This document shows positions 24,944 to 34,571 of a stretch of 64,000 bases of DNA, in pieces. The number at the start of each line of letters is the position of its first letter. Position 1 is the first letter of the stretch. Under the pieces are notes generated by a model. It was not told the DNA's origin, ran no database searches, and saw nothing but the letters and a program-made list of their open reading frames with translations. Both the position numbers and the translations under genes were made by a program. The DNA lies in assembly GCA_016283575.1 (NCBI GenBank), contig JAEEND010000018.1, forward strand, positions 62,001 to 126,000. The letters are read 5' to 3'. The stretch is from Lachnospiraceae bacterium (lineage in GTDB: Bacteria > Bacillota > Clostridia > Lachnospirales > Lachnospiraceae).

Positions 24944-26277
24944 TACATGAATCCCTCCTCGTCTTTTACGGCCTTAGACCTTGAATAGGTGATAAGGGAG
25001 AATGTGGCGGAAATGATGAAGATAACAATACCGATCGTTGCCGCCAGGTTGTAGTCCTTACTGTCATTGGTTAATTTATATAACCAGGTAACCAGCAAGT
25101 CTGTTTTTCCGGCGCCCTTGTAGTAATCAAGGGTAAGAGGTTCGCCTCCCGTTAAGAAGTAGATAACGCCGAAGTTATTAAAGTTTCCGATCAGGTTGGT
25201 GATCAGATAAGGTGTTGTAACGTGGAGCATATAGGGGAAAGTGATCTTGGTAAAAGTCTTAACGGGATTAGCGCCGTCAATCTTTGCACTTTCATATAAC
25301 TCCCCGGGAATATTCATAAGAATACCGCTTACCATAAGCATGGTAACGGGAATACCAATCCACATGTTAACTACGATAACCGTAATCTTTGCGGATAAAG
25401 GACCTGTAAGAAAAGGGACTGATTCCGTTATAAATCCCCAGTTTTTAAGTAATACATTGATAATACCGTTCTTTCCCAGCATTGTCTTTACGACAAGGAG
25501 TGAGATAAAAGAAGGAATAGCCATGGTCATTACGAAAATGGTTCGCCATACCTTTTTGAAGGCGATACCCTTGGAATTGATGACCATTGCGAGGAATATT
25601 CCGCCAAAGTAACAGGAAAAGGTTGCTATAAATCCCCAGCAAAGGGTCCAGCCGAGTATAGGCCAGAAAGTATCTGATAATACATTGGTGGAAGAAATAA
25701 GAGCCTTAAAGTTATCCATGCCTACCCATGTGAAAAGATTTCCGGGGGGCTGATGGTTAACATCGTAGTTGGTAAATGCCATTAATATCATGTAGATAAG
25801 AGGCATAACCGTAAATGTAAGAATGCCGAATACGGGAACGGCAAGGAAGAGCTTGTAAATATTGTCGTTAAAAAGTGATTTAACATCATCAATAAAGCCC
25901 GGTGCTTTCTTTCCATGAACTTTTGCAAGTCTTGCCTGCTCTCCGGAATAAATGCTCACTGCCCAGAAAGCAAAGAATGTAAAGGTAAGCACAACGGTAA
26001 TTACCCCAAACAACAGGATAAGCATGGAATTATCACCCTGGGTCATAACCATGATGCCCTGCTTTTCATCAAAAACCATGCCCTGCTGGGTTGTTCCCAG
26101 AGTGCCGATCTTTGACAGATCTTCAATACCCGTGGTGAACATATAGTAAAAGTACGCAATTTCAATGGCCAAAAAGCTTAAACCTTTAACTATCTGCCCT
26201 CTCACCATATTGGAAAGACCGCATATTAAAAACGACAATTTGGTAAAAATGTCACCATTCTTAAAAATACGAATCAT
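24943..26277 (-). CDS. Maltodextrin ABC transporter permease, MalF-like
   Basis: This 444-residue permease has N-terminal spans before the MalF core (NIYKLFLAVPVFGILTFTVMP onward). The EAA motif is ESAKIDGANPVKTFTKITFPY. The start is the ATG at 26277, preceded by GGCAGGAG. A longer frame to 26361 would be translated from within the terminator that follows malE, so it is rejected. It pairs with the MalG-like protein to form the channel for linear maltodextrins (inferred from the neighbours). Confidence 0.92.
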   Translation of the reverse strand: MIRIFKNGDIFTKLSFLICGLSNMVRGQIVKGLSFLAIEIAYFYYMFTTGIEDLSKIGTLGTTQQGMVFDEKQGIMVMTQGDNSMLILLFGVITVVLTFTFFAFWAVSIYSGEQARLAKVHGKKAPGFIDDVKSLFNDNIYKLFLAVPVFGILTFTVMPLIYMILMAFTNYDVNHQPPGNLFTWVGMDNFKALISSTNVLSDTFWPILGWTLCWGFIATFSCYFGGIFLAMVINSKGIAFKKVWRTIFVMTMAIPSFISLLVVKTMLGKNGIINVLLKNWGFITESVPFLTGPLSAKITVIVVNMWIGIPVTMLMVSGILMNIPGELYESAKIDGANPVKTFTKITFPYMLHVTTPYLITNLIGNFNNFGVIYFLTGGEPLTLDYYKGAGKTDLLVTWLYKLTNDSKDYNLAATIGIVIFIISATFSLITYSRSKAVKDEEGFM

Positions 26278-26328
26278 GTTTTTCTCCTGCCTTTCACTGT
26301 ATATCTTATTATACAGCAAGGTCTTAAC

Positions 26329-26362
26329 AAAAATTGCCCCGCCCCCAGGGGAGCGAGGCAAT
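26329..26362 (-). terminator. Partial terminator between malE-like and malF-like genes
   Basis: On the minus strand ATTGCC and GGCAAT with a GC-rich inner stem (26333-26362) are followed by TTTTTG. It lies 11 bp after the binding-protein stop. Such sites usually let the binding protein be made in excess over the permeases. Confidence 0.8.
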
Positions 26363-26373
26363 TAATACTTAGA

Positions 26374-27642
26374 TTATTCTGTTAAAGTTGATGTGATACC
26401 AAGTACACATGCATCGAGGCTTTCCTGAAGGTTTGCTTCAGTAATTGTTCCGTCGAAGATTCCTGTACCAAGTGCCTGAGCAGGTGTCCAGTACTGAGAA
26501 ATCTGAGCAATTGCGGGCTGAGGTGTGGAATACTGTGTCTGTGCAAGAAGAGCAAGAGAAGCCTGGTCTTCCTGAAGAGCGGGGTTGTCCTGAAGGCTTA
26601 AGCAGGTAGGAGTTGTGTTGTTCTTCTCATATCTGATAAGCTGGTTTTCTTCGTTTGAAAGGAATTCAGCAAATAACTGAGCTGCTAAAGGATACTGAGT
26701 GTTAGACTTAACGCCGTAGCACTTGTAGTCAGCAAAGTTTGAGAGGTGAGCTGTCTTACCGTTGATTGTTACGGTAGGAAGTTCAACTGCTGCATAGTTG
26801 TCACCTAAAGCTTCCTTAACGGATTCAGCTGCCCATGTACCGGAGCAAAGAGCTGCAAGAGTTCCCTCTTTCATTCTTGCGCCTGCTACACCGTCCTGAT
26901 CTTCAAGGTACTTAGGATTGTGTGTAAGGTCGATTAAGTACTTACCAACTTCAAGACCTGCTTCATTGTTCCATGTGCAATCAGCTGCATCTGTTCCGTC
27001 AGGTCCGAAAAGTGTACATCCTGCTGCATAGAAGAATGCTTCGATGTACCAGGAGTTGGTAATGGTACAGGAGAAGTTAGCGATACCATCGCCAAGATCC
27101 TTAGCCATCATGGTTTCAAGGCTCTGAACTTCGTCTTCTGTGTAGAGAGACTTGTTGTAGTACATGAACCATGAGTTGGGTGTTGAAGGAACACCGTATA
27201 CAAAACCGTCTCTTGAGCAAGCGTTGATAGCGCCTTCAGAGTAAAGTGCCTTAACGTTTTCAATGTCTGCTGTGATAGGTAATAAAAGTCCTGCGTTTAC
27301 TAATTCAGGAATAGAACCTGAAGGCATTAAGAATACGTCTGCTGCTGCATCAGGGTCTGTTGTTAAGTTGTTACCGGATTCATCAACACCTGTAACTGCA
27401 AGGTCCCAAGTGATTTCGAATTCGGGGTGAGCTGCCTGGAACTTATCACACATATCATATGTGATTTCCATATCTTCTTCAGGTGCCCATACTTTTAATG
27501 TAACCTTCTGTACTTCTGTAGCAGCTGCGCCGTTGTCGCCACCGTTTGCGGCAGGTGCTACGCTTGTCTTCTCTCCACAGCCTGCAAGCATTGTTACGGA
27601 TAAAGCTGCGGTAAGAAGGAGTGCCAATACTTTCTTCTTCAT
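26374..27642 (-). CDS. Maltodextrin-binding lipoprotein (MalE-like, extracellular solute-binding protein family 1)
   Basis: This is the substrate-capturing lipoprotein of the ABC importer. I start it at the ATG at 27642 (422 residues), which has AGGAGG upstream and begins a typical signal MKKKVLALLL with lipobox LAGC (Cys22). The mature protein has the cluster B solute-binding fold, with KVWAPEEDMEI near the start, a ...FAEFLSNEENQLIRYEKNNTTPT hinge region and aromatic residues for sugar stacking. It has its own promoter and a LacI-type operator directly downstream of the -10 box, plus a terminator behind it. Confidence 0.93.
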   Translation of the reverse strand: MKKKVLALLLTAALSVTMLAGCGEKTSVAPAANGGDNGAAATEVQKVTLKVWAPEEDMEITYDMCDKFQAAHPEFEITWDLAVTGVDESGNNLTTDPDAAADVFLMPSGSIPELVNAGLLLPITADIENVKALYSEGAINACSRDGFVYGVPSTPNSWFMYYNKSLYTEDEVQSLETMMAKDLGDGIANFSCTITNSWYIEAFFYAAGCTLFGPDGTDAADCTWNNEAGLEVGKYLIDLTHNPKYLEDQDGVAGARMKEGTLAALCSGTWAAESVKEALGDNYAAVELPTVTINGKTAHLSNFADYKCYGVKSNTQYPLAAQLFAEFLSNEENQLIRYEKNNTTPTCLSLQDNPALQEDQASLALLAQTQYSTPQPAIAQISQYWTPAQALGTGIFDGTITEANLQESLDACVLGITSTLTE

Positions 27643-27690
27643 TTTTAATCCTCCTAGATAATAGTGAAATGACTCAGTGGTTAATGAATA

Positions 27691-27706
27691 GGTTATTCGT
27701 TTAACC
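27691..27706 (-). promoter_or_regulatory. LacI-family operator at the malE-like promoter
   Basis: GGTTATTCGTTTAACC is a near palindrome that begins about 9 bp downstream of the -10 box, so a bound repressor would block initiation. It matches the other operators of this cluster (core TTAAnCGnTTAA). Wider arms GTGGTTAA (27677-27684) and TTAACCAC (27701-27708) form a second symmetrical pair. Confidence 0.7.
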
Positions 27707-27714
27707 ACATTTTT

Positions 27715-27744
27715 ACTATACTCTATTTAAAGGCTTAATGTCAA
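27715..27744 (-). promoter_or_regulatory. Promoter of the malE-like gene
   Basis: On the minus strand TTGACA (27739-27744) and TATAGT (27715-27720) are 18 bp apart, a strong vegetative promoter. It drives the binding protein separately from the upstream glycosidases. Confidence 0.8.
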
Positions 27745-27807
27745 CGAAATTGCATACTTCAAAAGCAATAAATATTAGCCTTCATTTTTGTTAAAAATCA
27801 CGATTTT

Positions 27808-27821
27808 AGTTAATCGATTAA
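27808..27821 (-). promoter_or_regulatory. Second LacI-type operator upstream of the malE-like promoter
   Basis: AGTTAATCGATTAA contains the perfect palindrome TTAATCGATTAA (27810-27821). It overlaps the stop codon of the GH31 gene and lies about 100 bp from the operator at 27691, a distance that would allow DNA looping. Confidence 0.6.
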
Positions 27822-30106
27822 ATGTCCGCAGAATCAAGGATTTCTCTTATTGCGTCCTTGAGAATTGCAGGTATATCTTCTTTTAATGCAATATCCCATG
27901 CGGCATCGAAATCTTCTTTGGTAACTTCAGGCTTGTTAAGAGGTCTGTAAATCTTTTCTTTTGAGTCATAATATACCTGGGCACGGTTTAAAATATCAAA
28001 GATCCTCTTCTTTTTATTATTAAGATCCGCATATTCAACCGATGCATTAACATCCGATTCAATATTTAATGTGCCTTTACCCGTATAGACCACCCTGATG
28101 CTCCTTTCTTCAGGTAAAATCCCGTTACCGTCGTTAACCTTTATGGACAGAAGTTTCTTTTCATCATCATATGTGAATACTGTCTTCGCTTTTTGGGAAT
28201 CGAGCATTTCGGAATTGTCATCTTCATATAATGTGAAGCTTCCGTCGGCGCCCTCGTAAACTCTTACTTCAAGCTTAACGGGATTCTTTAAATGGCTTTC
28301 TTTAAAGTTTTCATCGAGAGGGATGATGCCGCCCGCCTTTACAAAGACAGGAGTCTCATCAAGGTGCCTGTAGACTTTAATCCTTCTGCCTCCCTCATAT
28401 TTAAGACCTGTAAAGAAATCATAGTATATTCCCTTAGGTAAATAACACTCAATCTCCGTAAGCAATGCCTCGCGGTCTCTTTCTTCGGTTATGGGATGAA
28501 CAATCATCTGTGTGCCAAAGCCGAATTCATTGGGGAATTCATAGGCTTCCTCAACGTCCTCGATGTAATAAAGGGGTCTTATAAGAGGCTCCGATTCTTC
28601 TGCCGTAAGATAATTCATCGAATAAATATAAGGGATCAGCCGGTGCCTTAATCTCATGTATTCTGATATTATCTTTTCAGCTTCGGGACCGTAATTCCAG
28701 GGTTCCTTACCATAAAAAGCATTGGCTGTTGAGTGAAGTCTCATTATGGGAGAAAATACTCCGAGCTGTACCCATCTTACCGTCATCTCATCATTTCTTT
28801 TGCCGAACTGGTGTCCGCCTATATCATGGCTCCAGTAGGTATAGCCGATATTGGTGGCATTAGCAGTAAAGAAAGGCTGGAATCGTAGGGACTCCCAGGT
28901 CGTCATGGTATCACCGGAAAATCCTATGGGATATCTATGGGATCCGGGTCCTGCGTAACGGGAAAAGGTAAGGCCCTTCTTTCCGTTTCTTTTACTGTCA
29001 AGGAAGTGTGTATGGTTTAAAACCCAAAGAGGGTCAACATCCGATCCTTCCACTTTGCTTCCCTGCTGCCAGTCTATCCACCAGAAATCAACGCCTTCTT
29101 CTTCCATGGGATGAAGGATCTCATTAAAATAGTTCTCTAAAAACTTCTTATCTCCCGGAGCGAATCTGACACATTCCTTTTTCTCGGGATCCATGCCCAT
29201 TTTCCTGCAGAGATTGTCATAGTTTTTTTCAAAATAACGTACTCCGTCCGCCGGATGGACATTAAGAGTGGTATGGAGATTTCTCTTATGAAGATTATCT
29301 AAAAATCTCTTGGGATCCGGGAAGTACTTGGGATTCCAGGTGTAACCCGTCCATCCTCCGCCGATTTCCTTGGGAATGTCCGTTAAATGCCAGTCCATAT
29401 CGATAACGGCACAGGAAAGAGGTATTTGGCGCTCTTCAAACTCATCCATAAGCTTTTCATAGCTTTCTTCAGTATAGGGATAGAACCTGCTCCACCAGTT
29501 ACCGAATACAAATCTCGGAAGTATTTCGGGCTTCCCGCAGAGATTAAAGAAGTCCTTAAATGCGGCTATATAGTCATGACCGTATCCGAAGAAGTAGAAA
29601 TCTTTATTTTTATTATCCCGAGCCTTAAGCCACCCATCCTCGGTAAAAAGAAAGCTTTCTGAATCATCCAAAACGGCAAAGCCTTCTTTTGATACGATCC
29701 CGTGATCAAGCTCCGTAGGTCCGTCAACACTGTCAAGAGTTCTTGCGGTACCCTGTAAATCCGTGATCTCCTCTCCGAAATTCCAGGTCTTTTCCATCGA
29801 ATTACTTACAGTTTTTATTGATAAAGAGTTTTTACAAAGAGCTCCGCCCTTGTAATAAAGAGTCAGATACTCTGTCCTAAGTACTATGCCTTCGCCTTCA
29901 TGGGTAACGGTAAAGTCCGGATCCGCAAATTGCCTGTTTACCACGATCTGTGTGGCAGCATCGATAAAATCGCCGTTTTCAGACTCCTCTATTCTTAAAA
30001 GTCTCTCGGTCAAAACGCTTATTCTGACCCTTCCCTTAATGATCACGTTTTTCTTGTCCGTAACGGGAGTTAAGTTTGTTACAAATTCTTTGCATTCTTT
30101 AATCAT
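27818..30106 (-). CDS. Glycoside hydrolase family 31 alpha-glucosidase
   Basis: This enzyme releases glucose or xylose from alpha-linked oligosaccharides. At 762 residues from the chosen ATG (30106, AGAAGG upstream) it has a normal length; an upstream extension is unlikely. The GH31 nucleophile motif WWIDWQQG lies near residue 345. The acid/base lies in GFSGDT near 399, and the N-terminal galactose-mutarotase-like and C-terminal beta domains are present. No signal peptide is present, so it acts on imported sugars. The substrate is probably maltodextrin or isomaltose, given the neighbours. Confidence 0.9.
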   Translation of the reverse strand: MIKECKEFVTNLTPVTDKKNVIIKGRVRISVLTERLLRIEESENGDFIDAATQIVVNRQFADPDFTVTHEGEGIVLRTEYLTLYYKGGALCKNSLSIKTVSNSMEKTWNFGEEITDLQGTARTLDSVDGPTELDHGIVSKEGFAVLDDSESFLFTEDGWLKARDNKNKDFYFFGYGHDYIAAFKDFFNLCGKPEILPRFVFGNWWSRFYPYTEESYEKLMDEFEERQIPLSCAVIDMDWHLTDIPKEIGGGWTGYTWNPKYFPDPKRFLDNLHKRNLHTTLNVHPADGVRYFEKNYDNLCRKMGMDPEKKECVRFAPGDKKFLENYFNEILHPMEEEGVDFWWIDWQQGSKVEGSDVDPLWVLNHTHFLDSKRNGKKGLTFSRYAGPGSHRYPIGFSGDTMTTWESLRFQPFFTANATNIGYTYWSHDIGGHQFGKRNDEMTVRWVQLGVFSPIMRLHSTANAFYGKEPWNYGPEAEKIISEYMRLRHRLIPYIYSMNYLTAEESEPLIRPLYYIEDVEEAYEFPNEFGFGTQMIVHPITEERDREALLTEIECYLPKGIYYDFFTGLKYEGGRRIKVYRHLDETPVFVKAGGIIPLDENFKESHLKNPVKLEVRVYEGADGSFTLYEDDNSEMLDSQKAKTVFTYDDEKKLLSIKVNDGNGILPEERSIRVVYTGKGTLNIESDVNASVEYADLNNKKKRIFDILNRAQVYYDSKEKIYRPLNKPEVTKEDFDAAWDIALKEDIPAILKDAIREILDSADI

Positions 30107-30170
30107 ACTAACCTTCTTTTTTTGTAATATTTTCTTTATTACGAAATGTAGGAAGTTAAAAATTAACTTC

Positions 30171-32012
30171 CTACACCATTTCACATGTGAAAACAAGAGT
30201 TTCGTGAGCGGGTAGCTTCACGAAAGTTAAATCCCCTTCTGCTCTTGCCTCTATTTTTCTGTTAAATACTTCTGATGCCAATTTTTTTACACCGATGGCC
30301 TTTAAGTTAAGAGCTGTTTCCTCGTCCTTATCGGAAGTGCTCATGCATGTAACGATTGCCTCTTTGTCAGTGAATCTTGCAAGGGAGAATACATAATCCT
30401 TAGCATACATGATCTTCATACCGCCATCCGACAAAGCTCTCATATTCTTTTTAAGATCTATTAATGTCTTATAAAAAGAATATTCAGGTTTGGCTTCTAT
30501 ATCTTCATGCCAAGGCATTGTAAATCTTGCTCCGTAATCTTCACCCACAACACCCTTTATGCCGGCTTCGTCACCGTAATAGATGGAAGGACATCCGGGA
30601 AGCATGAACTGCATTATGTAGGCGCCCCTTATCTCTTCCTTGTTAAGATTGTGGTGACACAGTCTGGATACATCGTGGCTGTCGATAAGATTAAACTGGT
30701 TTTCCCATATAACGTATGGAAGCTTTGAAAGGTAAGCAGTTATGCGGCCTGCGAGATCTTCCGCCGTCATCTTATAATTTACGCGATTTAATTCTTCACA
30801 GCGAAGATTAAATAAATCTCCCGCGCCAACAAACTGTCTTAAGGGACGGGCACATCCTGCATAATTCATGGGAGAATCCCACTCCTCTCCCTGAAGGTAG
30901 GGGCTGCAATCGCTCCAGTCTTCAGCAAGGATGTATGCGTCACTGTTAACATCGCGAATGTTTTTTCTGATTTCTTTCCATACTTCATGAGATAACTGTA
31001 CATGTCCGTATCGGGCAAATACATCGGCTACGTCAAATCGCCATCCATCAATATTATACGGCGGTTTGAGCCATTTTTTAAGTACCGAATCATCATCTTT
31101 ATAAATTACATGTCTTAATTTGTCGGATCTGTAATCAAGCTGAGGAAGGCTTTTTACTCCCGCCCATCCTTTATAACTTCCGTCAGGCTCCCATACATAG
31201 TATTCAGAGCCCTTTACAAACCATTTATTGTCAACGCCGGTATGGTTGATGGATATATCGAGCATTAACTTCATACCCTCTTTGTGGAGAGCTTCGGAAA
31301 GCTCAGCCAAAGCTTTGTCTCCGCCAAAATGCTCATCTACATGGAAATAGTCGGAGCAATCGTATTTATGATTGGAGGGCGCAACAAAAATGGGATTTAA
31401 GTAAATTGCCGTGATTCCAAGCTTCTTAAGATAGGGGATCTTTTCTTTTACCCCTTCAAGGTCTCCCCCAAAGAAGTCGGCGCAGTGTCCGATGGACCAG
31501 GGAACCGCATCTTCTTTAAAATCTTTATGCTGTATGGTCTTAAAACCATGGCATTCATATTCATTGTCTTTTACATCATTATCGGGATTTCCGTTGCAAA
31601 AACGCTCGGGAAAAATCTGATAAAAAACACTGTCACGAACCCAGGTGGGCTTTCTGTAATCCGCAAGAAGCTTAAAATTATAAGTCTCATCGGGTATGTA
31701 GGTCTGAATGCCCCTCTGAGTATAGTAGTAGATACAGTTTTTGGTAACTACCATAAAGCGATATTCAATTTTATTTTCCGTCATGGTAAGAGGCGCAGTA
31801 TAATAGGAAAAACCACCCTCCTCGCGACCGAGTTCCATTTTATCGATCTGTTCGGCACCGTCATGAACGCTTCGTAAAAGAACGCATTCCACAGGTGCTT
31901 CTTTTAGTACTCTCAGTGAAACCTGTACGGTTTCATCGATTTCAGGCTCGGGATTTGATACGTAAAAAACGCTTCCGTCGCTGTATATGGATTCTAAATA
32001 TAATTTATTCAC
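30171..32012 (-). CDS. Cytoplasmic GH13 alpha-glucan hydrolase (neopullulanase/cyclomaltodextrinase type)
   Basis: The 613-residue protein starts with a CBM34-like beta domain (about 1-120), typical of cyclomaltodextrinase, maltogenic amylase and neopullulanase. The (beta/alpha)8 domain follows, beginning VFYQIFPERFCNG. Catalytic residues are in GWRFDVAD (nucleophile near 326), LAEDW (acid/base near 363) and IDSHD (near 445). It has no signal peptide, so it cuts maltodextrins or cyclodextrins inside the cell. Its ATG overlaps the lacI stop codon (ATGA). Confidence 0.9.
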   Translation of the reverse strand: MNKLYLESIYSDGSVFYVSNPEPEIDETVQVSLRVLKEAPVECVLLRSVHDGAEQIDKMELGREEGGFSYYTAPLTMTENKIEYRFMVVTKNCIYYYTQRGIQTYIPDETYNFKLLADYRKPTWVRDSVFYQIFPERFCNGNPDNDVKDNEYECHGFKTIQHKDFKEDAVPWSIGHCADFFGGDLEGVKEKIPYLKKLGITAIYLNPIFVAPSNHKYDCSDYFHVDEHFGGDKALAELSEALHKEGMKLMLDISINHTGVDNKWFVKGSEYYVWEPDGSYKGWAGVKSLPQLDYRSDKLRHVIYKDDDSVLKKWLKPPYNIDGWRFDVADVFARYGHVQLSHEVWKEIRKNIRDVNSDAYILAEDWSDCSPYLQGEEWDSPMNYAGCARPLRQFVGAGDLFNLRCEELNRVNYKMTAEDLAGRITAYLSKLPYVIWENQFNLIDSHDVSRLCHHNLNKEEIRGAYIMQFMLPGCPSIYYGDEAGIKGVVGEDYGARFTMPWHEDIEAKPEYSFYKTLIDLKKNMRALSDGGMKIMYAKDYVFSLARFTDKEAIVTCMSTSDKDEETALNLKAIGVKKLASEVFNRKIEARAEGDLTFVKLPAHETLVFTCEMV

Positions 32013-33007
32013 AGTTGTTTTACCGAAAATCTTTCTTCAATTTCGACAGTAACCTGGTGGTTACAGATAACCGGCTTCTTGGAATTTATCATTTCAAAAA
32101 GAAGATCTCCCGCAAGACATGCCTTCTTTTTAATATTCTGAGAAACCGTTGTAAGCTGCGGGTTTGAATATTTACATTCCGGCAGGTTATCAAATCCTAC
32201 CACGGAGATGTCTTCGGGAACTCTTAATCCGGAAAGTCTTAAGCCTTCCATTATGCCAAAGGCCAGGATATCCGACATACATACACATGCTGTGCATTTA
32301 TCCTTTAAAAATGCCAGCTTCTTTCCTGCCTTTACGCCGTCTTCAAAGAAAGTCATGGCTTCAACATAACGATTATTGTTGAATTCCAGTCCCTTTTCAT
32401 TTAATGCATCACAAAAGCCTTTAAAACGGGTTGCAATAACACCTTCTGTGGTGACAGGTCCCGCAAAAGCAATATCCCTGTGTCCCTTGTTAAGAAGGTA
32501 TTTTGCCGCAAGATATCCACCCATGTAGTCATCGATACCGACATTGGCAATGCCCTCTGCATATGTATCAAGATATACTGTCGGTATCTTAACTCTCTCT
32601 CTTATTTCCTCCGCTTCTTCTTTAAAAGCGCCGAGAAGGATAAGTCCGTCTATATTCCAGGTGAGGAATGCCTGTAAAATATCCTGGCATCTTCCTACAG
32701 TTCTTATCATCATGTAATATCCTTGATTACGGATATAATTTTCAAGCCAGCTTAAAATCTGAGTGTTATAGGGGCTTGACGAAAAAGGATCGTGTTCCGA
32801 AAGGTTAGGTACTACCACACCGATGATCTTACTTTCTTTTTTAATAAGACTTCTGGCTGTAGCGCTGGGTGTATAGTCGTTTTCCGAAATGATCTTCTGT
32901 ATCTTATCAATAGTTTCCTTGGAAACCTTGTGATGATTTCCGTTAATAACGTTAGAAACCGTCGCGGTGCTGACCCCTGCTTCTTTGGCAATATCTTTAA
33001 GTGTCAT
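32009..33007 (-). CDS. LacI-family transcriptional regulator of the maltodextrin operon
   Basis: This 332-residue repressor has the N-terminal helix-turn-helix TLKDIAKEAGVSTATVSNVING (residues 2-23, with the LacI hinge after it). A periplasmic-binding-protein-like sugar sensor domain follows. It lies inside the cluster it probably controls. Five palindromic sites of the form GTTAA-n-CG-n-TTAAC lie next to promoters or starts of the cluster, including one just before this gene. The inducer is probably maltose or a maltodextrin (inferred). Confidence 0.92.
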   Translation of the reverse strand: MTLKDIAKEAGVSTATVSNVINGNHHKVSKETIDKIQKIISENDYTPSATARSLIKKESKIIGVVVPNLSEHDPFSSSPYNTQILSWLENYIRNQGYYMMIRTVGRCQDILQAFLTWNIDGLILLGAFKEEAEEIRERVKIPTVYLDTYAEGIANVGIDDYMGGYLAAKYLLNKGHRDIAFAGPVTTEGVIATRFKGFCDALNEKGLEFNNNRYVEAMTFFEDGVKAGKKLAFLKDKCTACVCMSDILAFGIMEGLRLSGLRVPEDISVVGFDNLPECKYSNPQLTTVSQNIKKKACLAGDLLFEMINSKKPVICNHQVTVEIEERFSVKQL

Positions 33008-33029
33008 TATATTAATACCTCATTCTCCC

Positions 33030-33053
33030 ATTTGGTTAACACGTTAACCAAAT
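33030..33053 (-). promoter_or_regulatory. LacI-type operator before the lacI gene
   Basis: ATTTGGTTAAC and GTTAACCAAAT are perfect 11-base inverted arms separated by AC. It sits 22 bp upstream of the regulator start, between it and the amylase gene, consistent with autoregulation. Confidence 0.75.
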
Positions 33054-33073
33054 GAATCATAACAAACCTTAAC

Positions 33074-34480
33074 CTATCTTTCAATGATTATGTATTCCCA
33101 AGGTTTCAAGGTAACTTCACCTAAAAGTTCAGCATCTATTTTCTTTTCTGTCAGGTCTCTTTCGTTTTCTCCATAGCCACGTAAAAGAACCTTATCCTTC
33201 TTATCCGTAAGGCCTGTAAGATCCACCGAAGCTTCCCTGTCACTCAAGTTAAGTACGCAGAGAATTGAATTATCTTCCGTATCTCGGTGATAGCAAAGCA
33301 CATGCTCGTCTTCTGTCTTTTCAAAAACTATTTCGCCGCCGAAAGAACCTGTGAAGAGTGCTTCGTTTTCTTTTCTGATATCCGCAAGGGCTCTTAAATA
33401 CTCTCTGTAATCATGGCTTTGCTGGTTCCAGCGAATCGTACTCTTAGATGTAAAAAGAATCACCTGGTTAAGACCAACTTCATCGCCCGAATATATAAGG
33501 GGTGCTCCGGGAATGGTGTAGGTTAAAGCAAACATTGCGGGAATGGCATCATATCCGAAGCCTTCTGCTATGGTATGTTCATAGGAGTTTTTATCATGGT
33601 TATCAAGGAAGTTAAGAGTGAAACCGTCAGAAGGAAGTTCCTTTCCCGTATAATACTTAACAGTTACCGCCTTCTTATTTCCTCTGGCCACCTGTAAGAG
33701 GTTATCGTAAAGAGACCAACCATAATTCATATCGAAAGCATTCACCAAAAGAGAGTCGCTGCTTCCGTCTTCTGCAAGCATGAACACAGGCTTAACCTGC
33801 TGAAGTTCAGCTCTCGCTTCATCCCAGAAATCAACGGGAACGCCGCTTGCATAGTCGCATCTGAAACCGTCCACATCAAATTCCGTAATCCAATATTTCA
33901 TGCATTCGATCATTTCCTTACGCATATCACGATTATCAAAATTAAGATCCGCAACATCGGGCCATCCCATATTTAAAGGAGAGATGATGTTACCATTCTC
34001 ATCCTGGGTGTACCAGTCGGGGTGGTCCTTAATCCACTGAGAATCCCATCCCGTATGATTGGCAACCCAGTCCATTAAGACATACATGCCCTCTGCATGA
34101 GCTGCATCAACAAGTTCCTTGAAATCCTCGTGAGTTCCGAATTCAGGATTTACATCTCTGTAATCCGTTATTGAATAATAGCTTCCAAGCTTACCTGAGC
34201 GCTTTGTCTCGGAAATAGGATGAATAGGCATGATCCAAAGAGCTGTTACGCCCATTTCCTTCAGTTCCGGAAGATGCTCCCTAAAAGCATCAAAAGTACC
34301 CTCACTTGTATACTGACGCACATTAACTTCGTACATTACCAGGTCTTTTGTCCAGGAAGGTGTACGACCGTTTGCTCCGAATTCCCCGTAATCTTTAACC
34401 TTTGAAGCGGGCTGTCCGCAGGAAAAAAGGGATAAAGAAAGAACAATTGAAAGTGCAATGCTTATTATTTTCTTTTTCAT
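33074..34480 (-). CDS. Surface lipoprotein alpha-amylase (GH13)
   Basis: The 468-residue protein has a lipoprotein signal ending LFSC (Cys21), which places it outside the membrane where it can cut starch or maltodextrin before import. GH13 catalytic residues are present: the nucleophile in GFRCDYASG (near 208), the acid/base in MLAEDGSS (near 236) and the third acid in LDNHD (near 295). It is the first gene of the cluster, with a promoter and two operators upstream. Confidence 0.92.
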   Translation of the reverse strand: MKKKIISIALSIVLSLSLFSCGQPASKVKDYGEFGANGRTPSWTKDLVMYEVNVRQYTSEGTFDAFREHLPELKEMGVTALWIMPIHPISETKRSGKLGSYYSITDYRDVNPEFGTHEDFKELVDAAHAEGMYVLMDWVANHTGWDSQWIKDHPDWYTQDENGNIISPLNMGWPDVADLNFDNRDMRKEMIECMKYWITEFDVDGFRCDYASGVPVDFWDEARAELQQVKPVFMLAEDGSSDSLLVNAFDMNYGWSLYDNLLQVARGNKKAVTVKYYTGKELPSDGFTLNFLDNHDKNSYEHTIAEGFGYDAIPAMFALTYTIPGAPLIYSGDEVGLNQVILFTSKSTIRWNQQSHDYREYLRALADIRKENEALFTGSFGGEIVFEKTEDEHVLCYHRDTEDNSILCVLNLSDREASVDLTGLTDKKDKVLLRGYGENERDLTEKKIDAELLGEVTLKPWEYIIIER

Positions 34481-34492
34481 ATGGTTCCTTTC

Positions 34493-34507
34493 GGTTAATC
34501 GTTTTAC
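34493..34507 (-). promoter_or_regulatory. LacI-type operator next to the amylase start
   Basis: GGTTAATCGTTTTAC is a near match to the cluster palindrome. It lies about 13 bp upstream of the amylase ATG, partly over the leader. Confidence 0.6.
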
Positions 34508-34571
34508 TACTTTTGAAAAAATAATGCATTAATGCTTTCCTGTTTAAGGCAATAATGCAAAATAATTCCTC

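Noticed and set aside
27643-27708. A 22-residue N-terminal extension of the binding lipoprotein
   Set aside because: It would cover the LacI operator and the AGGAGG site; the signal peptide starts at the ATG at 27642.
30107-30196. A 30-residue N-terminal extension of the GH31 enzyme
   Set aside because: It would start inside the 3' end of the GH13 gene, is Lys/Phe-rich, and the downstream ATG at 30106 has a better ribosome binding site and fits the family.
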